Assembly (NCBI GenBank): GCA_910584845.1
Contig: CAJUDH010000001.1
Coordinates: 1 to 64,000, forward strand
DNA from: an uncultured Lachnospiraceae bacterium
GTDB lineage: Bacteria > Bacillota > Clostridia > Lachnospirales > Lachnospiraceae
Reading direction: 5' to 3'
Length of the DNA stretch: 64,000 nucleotides
Shown here: positions 18,120 to 26,004 of the stretch, one piece after another
How positions within the stretch are numbered: the stretch's first letter is position 1
Layout: the number at the start of each line of letters is the position of its first letter
Notes under the pieces: model-generated
What the model saw: the letters and a program-made list of their open reading frames with translations, nothing else
What the model was told of the DNA's origin: nothing
Database searches by the model: none
Program-made: the position numbers and the translations under genes

Positions 18120-19238
18120 TTAGTATTTTGCCAGATAGCGCTCCGCGCTGGTTACTGCATTGGCGCCGTCTGCCGCCGCAGTCACGATCTGCCTTAACTG
18201 TTTCGTCCGGATATCCCCCGCCGCATACACGCCCGGTATTTCCGTTTCCCCATCCTCCCCCGCCTGGATATATCCGTGTTCCAGCTTAAGGAGCCCCTGG
18301 AAAGGGCCGGTATTGGGCGAAATACCTACAGCAATAAATACGCCGTCTACTTCCAGTTGGGACAAAGCCCCGGTTTTCACATTTTTTAAGGCCAGCCCGT
18401 TTACTTTTTCCCCTCCCAGGATCCCCTCCACCACCGTGTCCCATACCATTGTCACATTTTTTAAGGCAAAGGCTTTTTCCTGCAAAGATTTAGCCCCCCG
18501 CAGGGTGTCCCTCCGGTGGATCAAATAGACGTGGCTGCACATCCTGGCCAGGAAAATAGCATCTTCTAAAGCTACGTCCCCACCGCCTACCACTGCCGTT
18601 ACCTTTTTCTTAAAAAACGCGCCGTCGCATGTGGCGCAATAGCTGATCCCCCGGCCGGCCAATTCCTGCTCCCCTGCCACCCCCAGCTTACGGTGTGTGG
18701 CGCCGGCAGCAATAATTACGGTTTTCGCCAAATAGGAACCCTTTTTGCCTACCACTTTCTTCCATATCAGCCGGCCATTTCCATGCTGGCCTTTAAAATT
18801 TCCGCCATCAGCCACAGGAGGGCCCTCTTCGATGCCGGCCAAATCCCCCTCTTCCGGGCCGGTGCCGGAAAACAGGACTTCCGCAGCCTGCAGCCGGTCT
18901 GCTTCTGCCCCCTGCACCCCTTCGCCCATACGCCCCCCGTCGTCTTCCTCCGCATCCCCCTCTTCTCGGTTTGCCAATTCCACACACAAGACCTCATCCT
19001 CTGCGAACACAGCTTCCAGGCCCTCTGCATGCTGGCGGAATTTACTCCCCAGGTCAAAGCCGTTTATCCCCGGCAGCCCCGGGTAGTTGTCTACCTCATA
19101 AGTATTCAATACCTGGCCGCCGCTCATCATCTCTTTTTCCAACACCAAAGTATCCAGTTTTGCCCGCTGGGCATAAATTGCCGCCGCCAGCCCTGCCGGG
19201 CCAGATCCGATAATAATCAAGTCATATCCTTTTGCCAT
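18120..19238 (-). CDS. trxB: thioredoxin reductase with an unusual acidic insertion
   Basis: FAD/NAD(P)H enzyme that reduces thioredoxin. The FAD loop is GSGPAGLAAA (residues 11-20), the redox pair is CATC (201-204), the NAD(P)H loop is VVGGGDVALEDA, and the C-terminus has VYAAGDIRTKQLRQ. At 372 residues it is about 60 longer than usual: residues about 91-157 (from NREEGDAEEDDGG to GQHGNGRLIW) form an acidic, Gly/Glu-rich insert in frame within the first FAD segment. No frameshift is needed. It heads the trxB - NlpC/P60 - acyltransferase unit. Confidence 0.9.
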   Translation of the reverse strand: MAKGYDLIIIGSGPAGLAAAIYAQRAKLDTLVLEKEMMSGGQVLNTYEVDNYPGLPGINGFDLGSKFRQHAEGLEAVFAEDEVLCVELANREEGDAEEDDGGRMGEGVQGAEADRLQAAEVLFSGTGPEEGDLAGIEEGPPVADGGNFKGQHGNGRLIWKKVVGKKGSYLAKTVIIAAGATHRKLGVAGEQELAGRGISYCATCDGAFFKKKVTAVVGGGDVALEDAIFLARMCSHVYLIHRRDTLRGAKSLQEKAFALKNVTMVWDTVVEGILGGEKVNGLALKNVKTGALSQLEVDGVFIAVGISPNTGPFQGLLKLEHGYIQAGEDGETEIPGVYAAGDIRTKQLRQIVTAAADGANAVTSAERYLAKY

Positions 19239-19383
19239 ATCCGCACCCCATTCTTTTCAAACCGCTGGTATACTGCTTCCCGGCTTTTTTGCCGGGAAAA
19301 AGTGCCGTTGCAGGTTTTGCGCAACGGTTCCCGGGCCTTGCCCAAAACCGCCACGCTTTTCATGCCAACCTGCTAATTGTTTT

Positions 19384-19392
19384 AGTATAACA
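19384..19392 (-). promoter_or_regulatory. possible extended -10 element of trxB
   Basis: On the minus strand TGT-TATACT, an extended -10 form, lies about 145 bp upstream of the trxB start. No good -35 box is seen 17 bp upstream, so this is a weak call. Confidence 0.4.
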
Positions 19393-19458
19393 TATCTTTT
19401 TTTAAAGATACACCACATTCTAAAAATCGTAATGGTTTTTTAAGCTTTGATCCCTGCC

Positions 19459-20520
19459 TTACCAATTCCCCTTCTTGCGTTTTCCGGCTTTCTTTCCTGC
19501 CTTTTTACCGGCTTTTTTTGCCTTCCCGCTGCCGTTTTGATACCATTCGCCCCCAGATTGGCCAGGTTTTACCCCTTGCGCCTTCCCGGGCCCTTCCCCT
19601 ATGCTGCCCTTCCTCCGTGTTACCTCCCAAGGGATCAGGGCCCCTTCCTCATTGGTTTCCAGGCACATCTGCCCTTCAAACATGCTTCCGTCCTGGGTCA
19701 TCCAATACAGGCCGCCCCGCCACTGTACCCACTGGTTCCAAGCCATAGCCCCATTGGTATTTAAATAGTACCATTTTCCGTCTCCCCCTGTTTTCCAATT
19801 GTCATGCACCATCATGCCGGCCCCGTCAAACCAATACCAGTCCCCGCCGTCTTCATACCAGTCGTTGCGGACGGGTTCCCCCGTATTCCCCAGGTAAAAA
19901 CGCCATCCACCGTCTTCTTCCATCCACCCGGACTTCACTTCCGGAACCGGTTCGACCAGGTTATAATACAATGCGATGGTATCTGCCTCCGCTTTGGCCA
20001 GCCGCTCTAAATTGTTATCGTCCAGCAGCCACTGGACAATCTGCCAGTTGGTATGGAAAGAATGTTCCAAAATCAGCCCTGGCGTCCCCACCGCCGTGGC
20101 TCCGCGCAACACGCCGTAGTAATCCCCATGCTGACCCCGCCTATGCTCAATCCTGGCCTGCTGCCGGGTTCCCATAACCCGCTCCACACATTGGGCCAAA
20201 GCCATGCCAATACCGTCCGCGCTGCCGTTGATCGCACAATAGGCCGCCGGGTAATCCACCGAATTGTCTACCCCTGCCCCCACAGCATTGGTATGGTCAG
20301 AAATAAACAATGTACAGCCCCGGGAAGCCGCGCCCCGGTCATAAAGCCCCCGGTCTTTGTTCAAATCCGGGCGGGTGGTAACCACCTCAACCCCATAAGC
20401 CTCCAGGTATTTCTTTTGCATTAAATGCAGCTTCCAGGTTAATTCCGATTCATAATAACGGCTGTCCGCCGGGCTTAAGTTATACTTGCCGTAATGTCCG
20501 GCATCAATGCATATTTTCAT
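19459..20520 (-). CDS. N-acetylmuramoyl-L-alanine amidase with C-terminal wall-binding repeats
   Basis: Zinc amidase (Amidase_3 fold) cutting the bond between muramic acid and the stem peptide. Ligands and catalytic residues appear as DAGH (His9), Glu24 or Glu26, SDHTN (His76) and LILEH (Glu152). Residues about 200-290 hold aromatic- and Gly-rich repeats (GDWYWFDGAGMMVHDNW, GKWYYLNTNGAMAWNQW) of the choline/cell-wall-binding type. There is no signal peptide, and the protein ends in a Lys/Gly-rich tail (KKAGKKAGKKAGKRKK). The layout resembles a phage endolysin, though no other phage genes are nearby. Confidence 0.85.
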   Translation of the reverse strand: MKICIDAGHYGKYNLSPADSRYYESELTWKLHLMQKKYLEAYGVEVVTTRPDLNKDRGLYDRGAASRGCTLFISDHTNAVGAGVDNSVDYPAAYCAINGSADGIGMALAQCVERVMGTRQQARIEHRRGQHGDYYGVLRGATAVGTPGLILEHSFHTNWQIVQWLLDDNNLERLAKAEADTIALYYNLVEPVPEVKSGWMEEDGGWRFYLGNTGEPVRNDWYEDGGDWYWFDGAGMMVHDNWKTGGDGKWYYLNTNGAMAWNQWVQWRGGLYWMTQDGSMFEGQMCLETNEEGALIPWEVTRRKGSIGEGPGKAQGVKPGQSGGEWYQNGSGKAKKAGKKAGKKAGKRKKGNW

Positions 20521-20576
20521 AGGTTCTGCCCCCTATGTTTTTCTTTTTATCCTATGTAAAAAACAGCAAAAAAAGA

Positions 20577-20616
20577 AGAAAAAATGCCTGCCCCGCCGAT
20601 AAACGGGACAGGCATT
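20577..20616 (-). terminator. rho-independent terminator after the SIS-domain gene
   Basis: Arms AATGCCTG (20583-20590) and CAGGCATT (20609-20616), with inner CCCG/CGGG pairing, form a strong hairpin followed on the minus strand by TTTTTTCTTC. It ends the aldolase-SIS transcript. Confidence 0.85.
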
Positions 20617-20641
20617 GCCTGTGAAAGCCCAAAACGAATCT

Positions 20642-21691
20642 TTATTGAATTATAATCGCCTGTGACAAATGCCGGGGCGTGTCTGCGTCCAACCCTTTCT
20701 GCGCCGCAATGTAATACCCCATCAGCTGGCCGATAAACCCGATCATAGCCGCATTTTGCAAACTGTCGTATCCGAAAGGCATATCCAGGACATAATCCAT
20801 GCCGTCAAAGTTTTTCGAGGCATCGTTCCCTATTGCCAGTACCACCGCCCCGTACCCTTTCATCTGGGCCAACAGTTTGGCATCCCCTTCTACGGTTTCC
20901 TCATTGCCCAGCAAAATGACCAGCGTCTTTTCATCCACCAGGCTCATAGGGCCGTGGCGGTATTCCAGACTGTAGTATGCCTCGGAATTAGCCAGCCCCA
21001 TCTCTTTCATTTTGTTCATGCATTCATTGGCAATCCCGTAATTGACCCCTTGCCCCAAAGTGATAAAAAGGTTTAATTCCGGATGGCCTTTTACTATTTT
21101 TTCCGCCATGGCGTCCGCAGCCCGCAAAAACTCCTCTGACTGGGCCCCATAGCCTTCCATCTCCTGGATCTTCCCCTTTTTCCCGCCGGCATAAAAGGCC
21201 AGAACCACGGCAAGGTAAACCATGCTGGTGAAAGACCGGGTCATAATCACGCTCTCTTCTGCCGTATCCGGCGACAAGACCATATAATCATTGTAAGCCC
21301 GGCTGTCCGGGTCGCAGGTTATGGACAAGCTTTTTACCCCGGCAAACCCCCGCACCTTGTCGATAGCCATCCTCACTTCTGTGGTATAGCTTTTCCGGGT
21401 GATGGGTACCACCAGCACTTTCCTCCCTTTCCCCACATACACCTCAGGGAAATAGTAAAGCTCCGAACAGCACATGCCCTTGGCCGGTATGGCAGTGCAG
21501 CTGCCAAAGGCATGGGCCGCTGCTTGCGCCAGGTACAAAGACGTACCGCATCCGGTAAATATCACCTCGTCGTAATCTTCGGCAAACACCTGGTCCAACA
21601 CGGCATAAATATCCTCCAAATGGTCGTTGACCGCCTGGAATGAAACCGGCTGCCCGTAAATCTCCTTATAGGTAAGTTCACTGTATTTCAT
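20642..21691 (-). CDS. SIS-domain sugar-phosphate enzyme (AgaS / ketosamine deglycase-like)
   Basis: A 349-residue protein with two SIS domains and no glutaminase domain, so it resembles the isomerase half of GlmS and the FrlB/AgaS families. The sugar-phosphate motif reads FTGCGTSLYLAQAAAH (residues about 46-61), and LEYRHGPMSLVDEKT matches the conserved EYRHGP of GlmS-type SIS enzymes. It probably deaminates or isomerises an aminated or glycated sugar phosphate. It lies 97 bp after the class II aldolase gene and before a terminator, as the last gene of the LacI-controlled operon. Confidence 0.82.
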   Translation of the reverse strand: MKYSELTYKEIYGQPVSFQAVNDHLEDIYAVLDQVFAEDYDEVIFTGCGTSLYLAQAAAHAFGSCTAIPAKGMCCSELYYFPEVYVGKGRKVLVVPITRKSYTTEVRMAIDKVRGFAGVKSLSITCDPDSRAYNDYMVLSPDTAEESVIMTRSFTSMVYLAVVLAFYAGGKKGKIQEMEGYGAQSEEFLRAADAMAEKIVKGHPELNLFITLGQGVNYGIANECMNKMKEMGLANSEAYYSLEYRHGPMSLVDEKTLVILLGNEETVEGDAKLLAQMKGYGAVVLAIGNDASKNFDGMDYVLDMPFGYDSLQNAAMIGFIGQLMGYYIAAQKGLDADTPRHLSQAIIIQ

Positions 21692-21788
21692 CGTCTACCC
21701 TCTTTCTATGCAGCCATAGAAAGCCCCTTTCTTTTTGGTTTCCCCTTTTGGGCGCCCCTATACCTGCTTTTTGCTGCCAAACATCCCG

Positions 21789-22643
21789 TTACACTTTCCC
21801 TTGTGAGCCGGCCAAAAGGATGATTTTCCTTACGTCCTCCTGGAGCTTTTCATTGGCAAACCGGGATAACTTCCAGGAATGCCCCTGATGGTCTAAGGCC
21901 CGCATCCCCTCTTCCAAATGTTCCACATATTTGTACCGGATCTCTGTGCCAAAGTTAATTTTTGCCACGCCCAGCCCAATGGCTTCTTTGATAATCTCTT
22001 CCTTCATCCCCGTACAGCCATGGAGGACCAGGGGGATGTCCGTAAACTTGCGCACTGCCTCTAAGACTTCCAGATGGATGTCTGGCTCCCCTTTATAATA
22101 CCCGTGGGCGTTTCCAATCCCGATCGCCAGGGAATCCGGCGTGCACAAGGCCAGAAAACGGCGAACTTCTTCCGGATCCACAATATTTCTATTTTCCATG
22201 ACGGCCCCCAGGTTGTCAAGGCGCAGCAGCTCCCCGACCTCCGCCTCTACCGGGACGTCAAAACACTGGGCTACTTTCAGGACTTCATTGGCCATGGCTG
22301 CGTTTTCCTCTATCGGCTTGGCAGAACCGTCAATCATCAGGGAAGTAAAACCCAGTTTCAATGCTTCCATACAAATACCAAAGCCGTCTCCGTGGTCCAG
22401 ATGGATGGCTACCGGGACTGACACTTTCTGGGCGCACCATCTGCACACCTGCACGAACCAGTCATGTCCCGAGTAGCCGCCGGTGGCCACATAGTGGGCC
22501 AACATAACCGGGGACCTCAAATCCTCCGCTGCTTTGCATACGGCCCAGATAATATCATAATTCCCGCCTTGGGTATTGATGGCCGGAACTGCATATCCTT
22601 TTGACGCTGCATCCAGCAGCATCTTTTTACTTGTCACTAACAT
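21789..22643 (-). CDS. class II ketose-bisphosphate aldolase (GatY/KbaY/FbaA family)
   Basis: Zinc aldolase of 284 residues; the start MLVTSKKMLLDAASKG has AGGGGG upstream. The metal motif AIHLDHGDGF provides the first ligands and the catalytic Asp, VEAEVGE and NAHGYYKGEP give further ligands, and the phosphate loop reads LHGCTGM instead of the usual LHGGSG. The changed loop suggests a substrate other than fructose 1,6-bisphosphate, perhaps a tagatose- or deoxy-sugar type. It lies 35 bp after the permease remnant and upstream of the SIS gene. Confidence 0.85.
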   Translation of the reverse strand: MLVTSKKMLLDAASKGYAVPAINTQGGNYDIIWAVCKAAEDLRSPVMLAHYVATGGYSGHDWFVQVCRWCAQKVSVPVAIHLDHGDGFGICMEALKLGFTSLMIDGSAKPIEENAAMANEVLKVAQCFDVPVEAEVGELLRLDNLGAVMENRNIVDPEEVRRFLALCTPDSLAIGIGNAHGYYKGEPDIHLEVLEAVRKFTDIPLVLHGCTGMKEEIIKEAIGLGVAKINFGTEIRYKYVEHLEEGMRALDHQGHSWKLSRFANEKLQEDVRKIILLAGSQGKV

Positions 22644-22678
22644 CCTTTTCCCCCTTATTTCCAAGTGTACCCGTTGGA

Positions 22679-23338
22679 TTATCCTTTTACCGCACCGGCA
22701 ACCAGGCCTTTTACCATATGTTTCTGGAAGAAGAAAAACAAAAACAGGATCGGAAGGATCCCCACCACCGAAATGGTGTTGACTTTGGACCAGTCATAGG
22801 ACAATTCCCCCAGGTACCGCAACGCCACGCCGGCAGACAGCGTCCTTAGGCCGTCATTTTGAATCAAAGTAACCGCATGGAGGTAATCGTCCCAAGTCAT
22901 CAAAAAGGCATAAATCCCTACCGCAACCATACCTGCTTTGACCAACGGCATAACAATCAAAAACAAAGTCTGGAACCGCCCTGCCCCGTCCACAATCGCC
23001 GCTTCTTCCAGCTCCCTGGGGATCCCGTCAAAGAAGCTGGCCATCAATGTAATGGTAAAAGGCAGCATGGCGGCTGTTAGCGCCAGGATCAGCCCGGTAC
23101 GGGTATTGATCAAGCTGGCCTTCCCCAGCAAATCATACAAGGAAATCATGCGGCTTACAATGGGGAACATTTGCGCCGACAGGAAGGCCGCTACAATCCA
23201 TTGGTTCCAGCGGATTTTAAACCGGGATAAGGCGTATCCTGACATAATGGCCAATATCAGGGTAATCCCGGCTGTAACCCCACAGGCTAAGCTGTGCAGA
23301 TTTTGTGATTTCGCCTTTTTGCAGCAATGGTCCAACAT
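22679..23338 (-). pseudogene. ABC sugar-transporter permease (MalG type), N-terminally truncated
   Basis: The 219-residue frame holds the core of a MalG-type permease: LSRFKIRWNQ, then about four membrane segments with the EAA loop GIPRELEEAAIVDGAGRFQTLF. Full-length relatives are about 270-280 residues; here the first membrane helix and the external region are missing, and an in-frame TAA lies just upstream of the ATG. No binding protein, MalF partner or ATPase gene is present. A promoter-operator survives about 190 bp upstream. A deletion has probably left the promoter joined to the aldolase and SIS genes. Confidence 0.75.
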
Positions 23339-23519
23339 GATTTCTTCTATCCTTTACAATCCCCGCCGTATTTCAACAGCCTTCCCGCATGGTGCCGCCG
23401 GGTCCGTCCGGATACCGGCTGTTATGGTTCATCGGATTTACCATTTTTATCCCACAGGAAAATAAAAAACATGCCAAACCAAATCCTCCCTATACACCGA
23501 TGTAGGTTCTTCCCTGTGT

Positions 23520-23535
23520 ATACACTCGAGTGTAT
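23520..23535. promoter_or_regulatory. LacI-family operator, perfect 16-bp palindrome
   Basis: ATACACTCGAGTGTAT is a perfect palindrome between lacI and the permease remnant. TTGAAA lies just upstream on the minus strand. A copy with one mismatch is at 32746-32761, upstream of the isomerase gene. Confidence 0.75.
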
Positions 23536-23664
23536 CATTGTAAAAAGAAAATGGCTTTCAACCTTTGCGCCGAAATGGCTCCGCCGTAAAGCTATGCGGA
23601 CGCCATATCCTTTTGTGCATCTGCCTACTGGCAACAGCCCCGATGCAAACAGCTGTTAAAGCCA

Positions 23665-24681
23665 TTAACTTTTTGTACTGTCTCTCTGGATTAATGTAGT
23701 TTCAAAATCAACATGGTCGGGCTGCCTCCCATCCATCATCTGGACCAGCATATCAATCGCCGTCTTGGCAATCCTTTTCCGGTCCATGCTTATGGTAGAA
23801 AGCTTCGGCGTACACAGGCGGCTAATGCTGGAATCATCAAACCCAATCACCTGAACCTGTTTTGGCACTTTCAGCCCGGCCTGCACCGCCGCTGTCATGG
23901 CAATGCAGGCAATCATATCGTTCCTTCCGAAAATACCGTCTACCAAGGAACCTGTCCGAAGCCGGCGCTTTACTTCCTCGCTTAGTTCTTCCTCGTTACG
24001 GCAACCGCTGATAACGCTTTTAGGGCCGATCCTAAAACCGTTTTCTTCCATCTCGTCCACGAAGCCGCTAAAACGCATGTCATCCGGCGGGCTTGCATGC
24101 CCCCTGGCGCTGATCCGGTCCACATAGATAATATTTTGGCATCCCTTTCCGATCAGGAAACGCACAGCCTCCCTGGCCCCTGTATAAAGGCCCGTACCTA
24201 AATAAGCCACCCGCTCCAAAGGCCTTTGATGGCGAAGCCGCCGAAAAACCACCACCGGGATCCCTGCCTGGCCAAACTGCTCCACATACTCCTCCGGAAA
24301 GCTGGCCGAACTGACAATAATGCCGTCAAACTGCCGGCTGATTACCTGTGATACAAACTCCGGGCTGTTCCGGTTGGCGCACAGGGAAATCAGGTAACCG
24401 GACTCATAGGCATACTGGTCCATCTCGCTGACAATACTGCTAAAATACTCATTGGTAATATGGTCTGCAATAAAAATAATCTGGTTGCTGTGCTTTCCCT
24501 TCAAAGCCCGGGCCAGGTTGTTGGGGCGGTAATTTAAAATCCGGATGGCTTCCTCTACCCGCTGGCGTTTCTCTTTCGCCACATAACGGTTGTTATTGGT
24601 CACATAAGAGACGATCGTCTCGCTGACACCTGCCAGTTTTGCTACGTCGGCCCTCGTCACCCGCTCTCTGCTCTCCCCCAT
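23665..24681 (-). CDS. LacI-family transcriptional regulator
   Basis: A 338-residue repressor. The N-terminal HTH reads VTRADVAKLAGVSETIVSYV, followed by the hinge helix RPNNLARALKG and a sugar-binding periplasmic-protein-like domain (QVIGFDDSSISRLCTPKLSTI near the C-terminus). It has an unusually clear own promoter with a degenerate operator overlapping the start region, so it is probably autoregulated. Two better palindromes at 23520 and 32746 suggest it also controls the permease-aldolase-SIS operon and the isomerase gene. The inducer is not known. Confidence 0.92.
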   Translation of the reverse strand: MGESRERVTRADVAKLAGVSETIVSYVTNNNRYVAKEKRQRVEEAIRILNYRPNNLARALKGKHSNQIIFIADHITNEYFSSIVSEMDQYAYESGYLISLCANRNSPEFVSQVISRQFDGIIVSSASFPEEYVEQFGQAGIPVVVFRRLRHQRPLERVAYLGTGLYTGAREAVRFLIGKGCQNIIYVDRISARGHASPPDDMRFSGFVDEMEENGFRIGPKSVISGCRNEEELSEEVKRRLRTGSLVDGIFGRNDMIACIAMTAAVQAGLKVPKQVQVIGFDDSSISRLCTPKLSTISMDRKRIAKTAIDMLVQMMDGRQPDHVDFETTLIQRDSTKS

Positions 24682-24704
24682 ATCCCAGGCTCCCTTGTCT
24701 TGTT

Positions 24705-24720
24705 ATACACTCGTATGTAC
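24705..24720. promoter_or_regulatory. degenerate LacI-type operator at the lacI promoter
   Basis: ATACACTCGTATGTAC shares 13 of 16 bases with the perfect palindrome at 23520-23535. It lies just downstream of the lacI -10 box, a position suited to autorepression. Confidence 0.55.
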
Positions 24721-24727
24721 TAGGTAA

Positions 24728-24756
24728 ATAGTACAACACTATATCAATTTTGTCAA
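24728..24756 (-). promoter_or_regulatory. sigma-A-type promoter of lacI
   Basis: On the minus strand, consensus TTGACA (24756-24751) and TACTAT (24733-24728) are separated by 17 bp. The lacI start is 46 bp downstream. Confidence 0.8.
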
Positions 24757-24872
24757 TATGCTTTGGCAATTTTTCTGATATAATTCTTCATGAATGGATT
24801 TATCCTTGTCCAAAAGGATCCCCTAAGGATAAAAGGAAAGAAACGGTTTATTTAAATTATGTTAATTTTTGC

Positions 24873-25190
24873 TTCTTATAAGGGGAATTGTTAGTAAGTG
24901 ATGTTTATATTCCATTGTTTTCTGTTTATATTTATTATAACTATCTTATATTAGTTATTAATGCCAGCTTTCCCATGCCCTCCCCCAAAACTGTTTCCTT
25001 TGTCGCTAATTCGTTTAAAAATGAACACCCTATAAAAATCATTCCGGATACAGAAAATTAAATATAAGGTAGAGGCACAAGCCCTGCCATTTGCGGCGGC
25101 AAAAGGCCTTGTTTTCCATATAAAACAAATAAAACCTGTTGAAAAACTTGAAATTGGACTTCATGCTTGTTATAATTCCCCTTATAAGAA
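24873..25190. repeat. 17-bp perfect inverted repeats about 285 bp apart
   Basis: TTCTTATAAGGGGAATT at 24873-24889 and its exact reverse complement at 25174-25190, with partial similarity beyond both ends. The AT-rich interior has no intact gene. It could be a non-autonomous mobile element or the ends of a decayed one; no target duplication was established. Confidence 0.5.
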
Positions 25191-25584
25191 ACAAATGATT
25201 TCTGGTATTTCACAGGCGCCTCAAAGTGTATTTGAACATTGCTATTCGCCCTATATGCATAATATATTGTGATGAGTTGGCCCGGATGCGGATAGCGTAG
25301 CCGGCGGTTCCAGCCGGATGAGGGCAAAACATACCACAAACGAGGCATGCAGGCGGCAAGGTTAAACTTTTAAATACGCTTTAAGGGACGGCGCCGAGAA
25401 AACCGGCACAAGCCAAACAGGATCTACAAGGAAGTAGATAGCAGGTAAGCAAGACATTTTGCCTCTGTGGCGCCCATTTCCATTTATCAGGCAGACAGGG
25501 CACTCCTGATAATGGTTCTATCTGTGCCGCCGGCCACCATTTGGCTATTCCAGGGATTTTTTGTATCAGAAAGGGAGGGTATTT

Positions 25585-25656
25585 ATGGACAATACGGAAA
25601 AAAGGCCGCCAGGCCCCCTTCCCGCAACCAGGCGCCATCACTGGCTGCGGGGGTAA
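25585..25656 (+). CDS. possible 23-residue leader peptide
   Basis: ATG at 25585 is preceded by AAGGGAGG at good spacing, and the frame reads MDNTEKRPPGPLPATRRHHW before stopping at 25654-25656. The frame runs through a GC-rich hairpin (25621-25651). It lies directly upstream of the first c-di-GMP aptamer. It may be a translated leader or may be chance; there is no homology evidence. Confidence 0.25.
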   Translation: MDNTEKRPPGPLPATRRHHWLRG

Positions 25657-25689
25657 GCCCGCCACGAATTACATGGGCATGCAGATGGG

Positions 25690-25778
25690 CAAAATCATCG
25701 GCAAACCGGAGGAAACCCCGGGACGCAAAGCCATAGGGACTAAGGCATTTTAAATTGCTATGTCAGCCTGGTTGCTAA
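25690..25778 (+). ncRNA. cyclic-di-GMP-I (GEMM) riboswitch aptamer, copy 1
   Basis: The core GGCAAACC - stem with GAAA tetraloop - GGGACGCAAAGCC (core at 25720-25732) is followed by GGGACTAAGG and a 3' element TATGTCAGCCTGGTTGC, matching the GEMM-I consensus layout. P2 has one A-C mismatch. It is the first of three tandem copies upstream of the LPxTG protein. Ends are approximate. Confidence 0.85.
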
Positions 25779-25860
25779 TTATAAAGGCAAACCTTCCGAA
25801 AGGGAGGGACGCAAAGCCAGAGGGCTACCGTGCAGTTTTATGCGCCATGCCGGCTCAGCC
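25779..25860 (+). ncRNA. cyclic-di-GMP-I (GEMM) riboswitch aptamer, copy 2
   Basis: GGCAAACC, stem CCTTCC-GAAA-GGGAGG, and GGGACGCAAAGCC (25806-25818), then AGGGCTACC and the 3' element GCGCCATGCCGGCTCAGCC. The core is 86 bp after that of copy 1. The GAAA tetraloop needed for docking with P3 is intact. Ends are approximate. Confidence 0.85.
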
Positions 25861-25865
25861 ACTAA

Positions 25866-25956
25866 TTATAATTAGCAAACCATCGGAAACGATGGGACGC
25901 AAAGCTATGGGGGCTAAGGTTCTGCAAATGTAGCACTACGCCAGCCCGGCCGCCGG
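25866..25956 (+). ncRNA. cyclic-di-GMP-I (GEMM) riboswitch aptamer, copy 3
   Basis: AGCAAACC, perfect stem CCATCG-GAAA-CGATGG, GGGACGCAAAGCT (25894-25906), then GGGGGCTAAGG and the 3' element CTACGCCAGCCCGGCCGCC. The core is 88 bp after copy 2. It is followed by a TCTTTGC/GCAAAGA hairpin (about 25959-25985) just before the purine-rich SD AAGGAAAG and the ATG at 26005, so control of translation initiation is plausible. No terminator T-run is seen. Confidence 0.87.
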
Positions 25957-26004
25957 AGTCTTTGCATCCGACTTCTAGCAAAGAAAGGAAAGCATAAAAA
26001 AGGT

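Larger units (their letters stand above)
24757..25666. other. long AT-rich then hairpin-rich spacer without a secure gene
   Basis: About 900 bp between the lacI promoter and the riboswitch array. It contains a 17-bp inverted repeat pair (annotated separately) and several local hairpins: CCGGC/GCCGG near 25300, ATCTAC/GTAGAT near 25420, TTATCAGG/CCTGATAA near 25490, and a larger GC hairpin at 25621-25651. The later part is probably transcribed as a 5' leader of the surface-protein mRNA. No confident promoter was found. Confidence 0.5.

Noticed and set aside
25269..25275. TGATGAG, considered as a hammerhead ribozyme core
   Set aside because: The preceding C and the downstream CGAAA with matching stems are missing.
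25058..25348. 96-residue minus-strand frame in the lacI-riboswitch spacer
   Set aside because: No ribosome-binding site and no recognisable family; it spans one of the inverted repeats, so it is likely chance or decayed element sequence.
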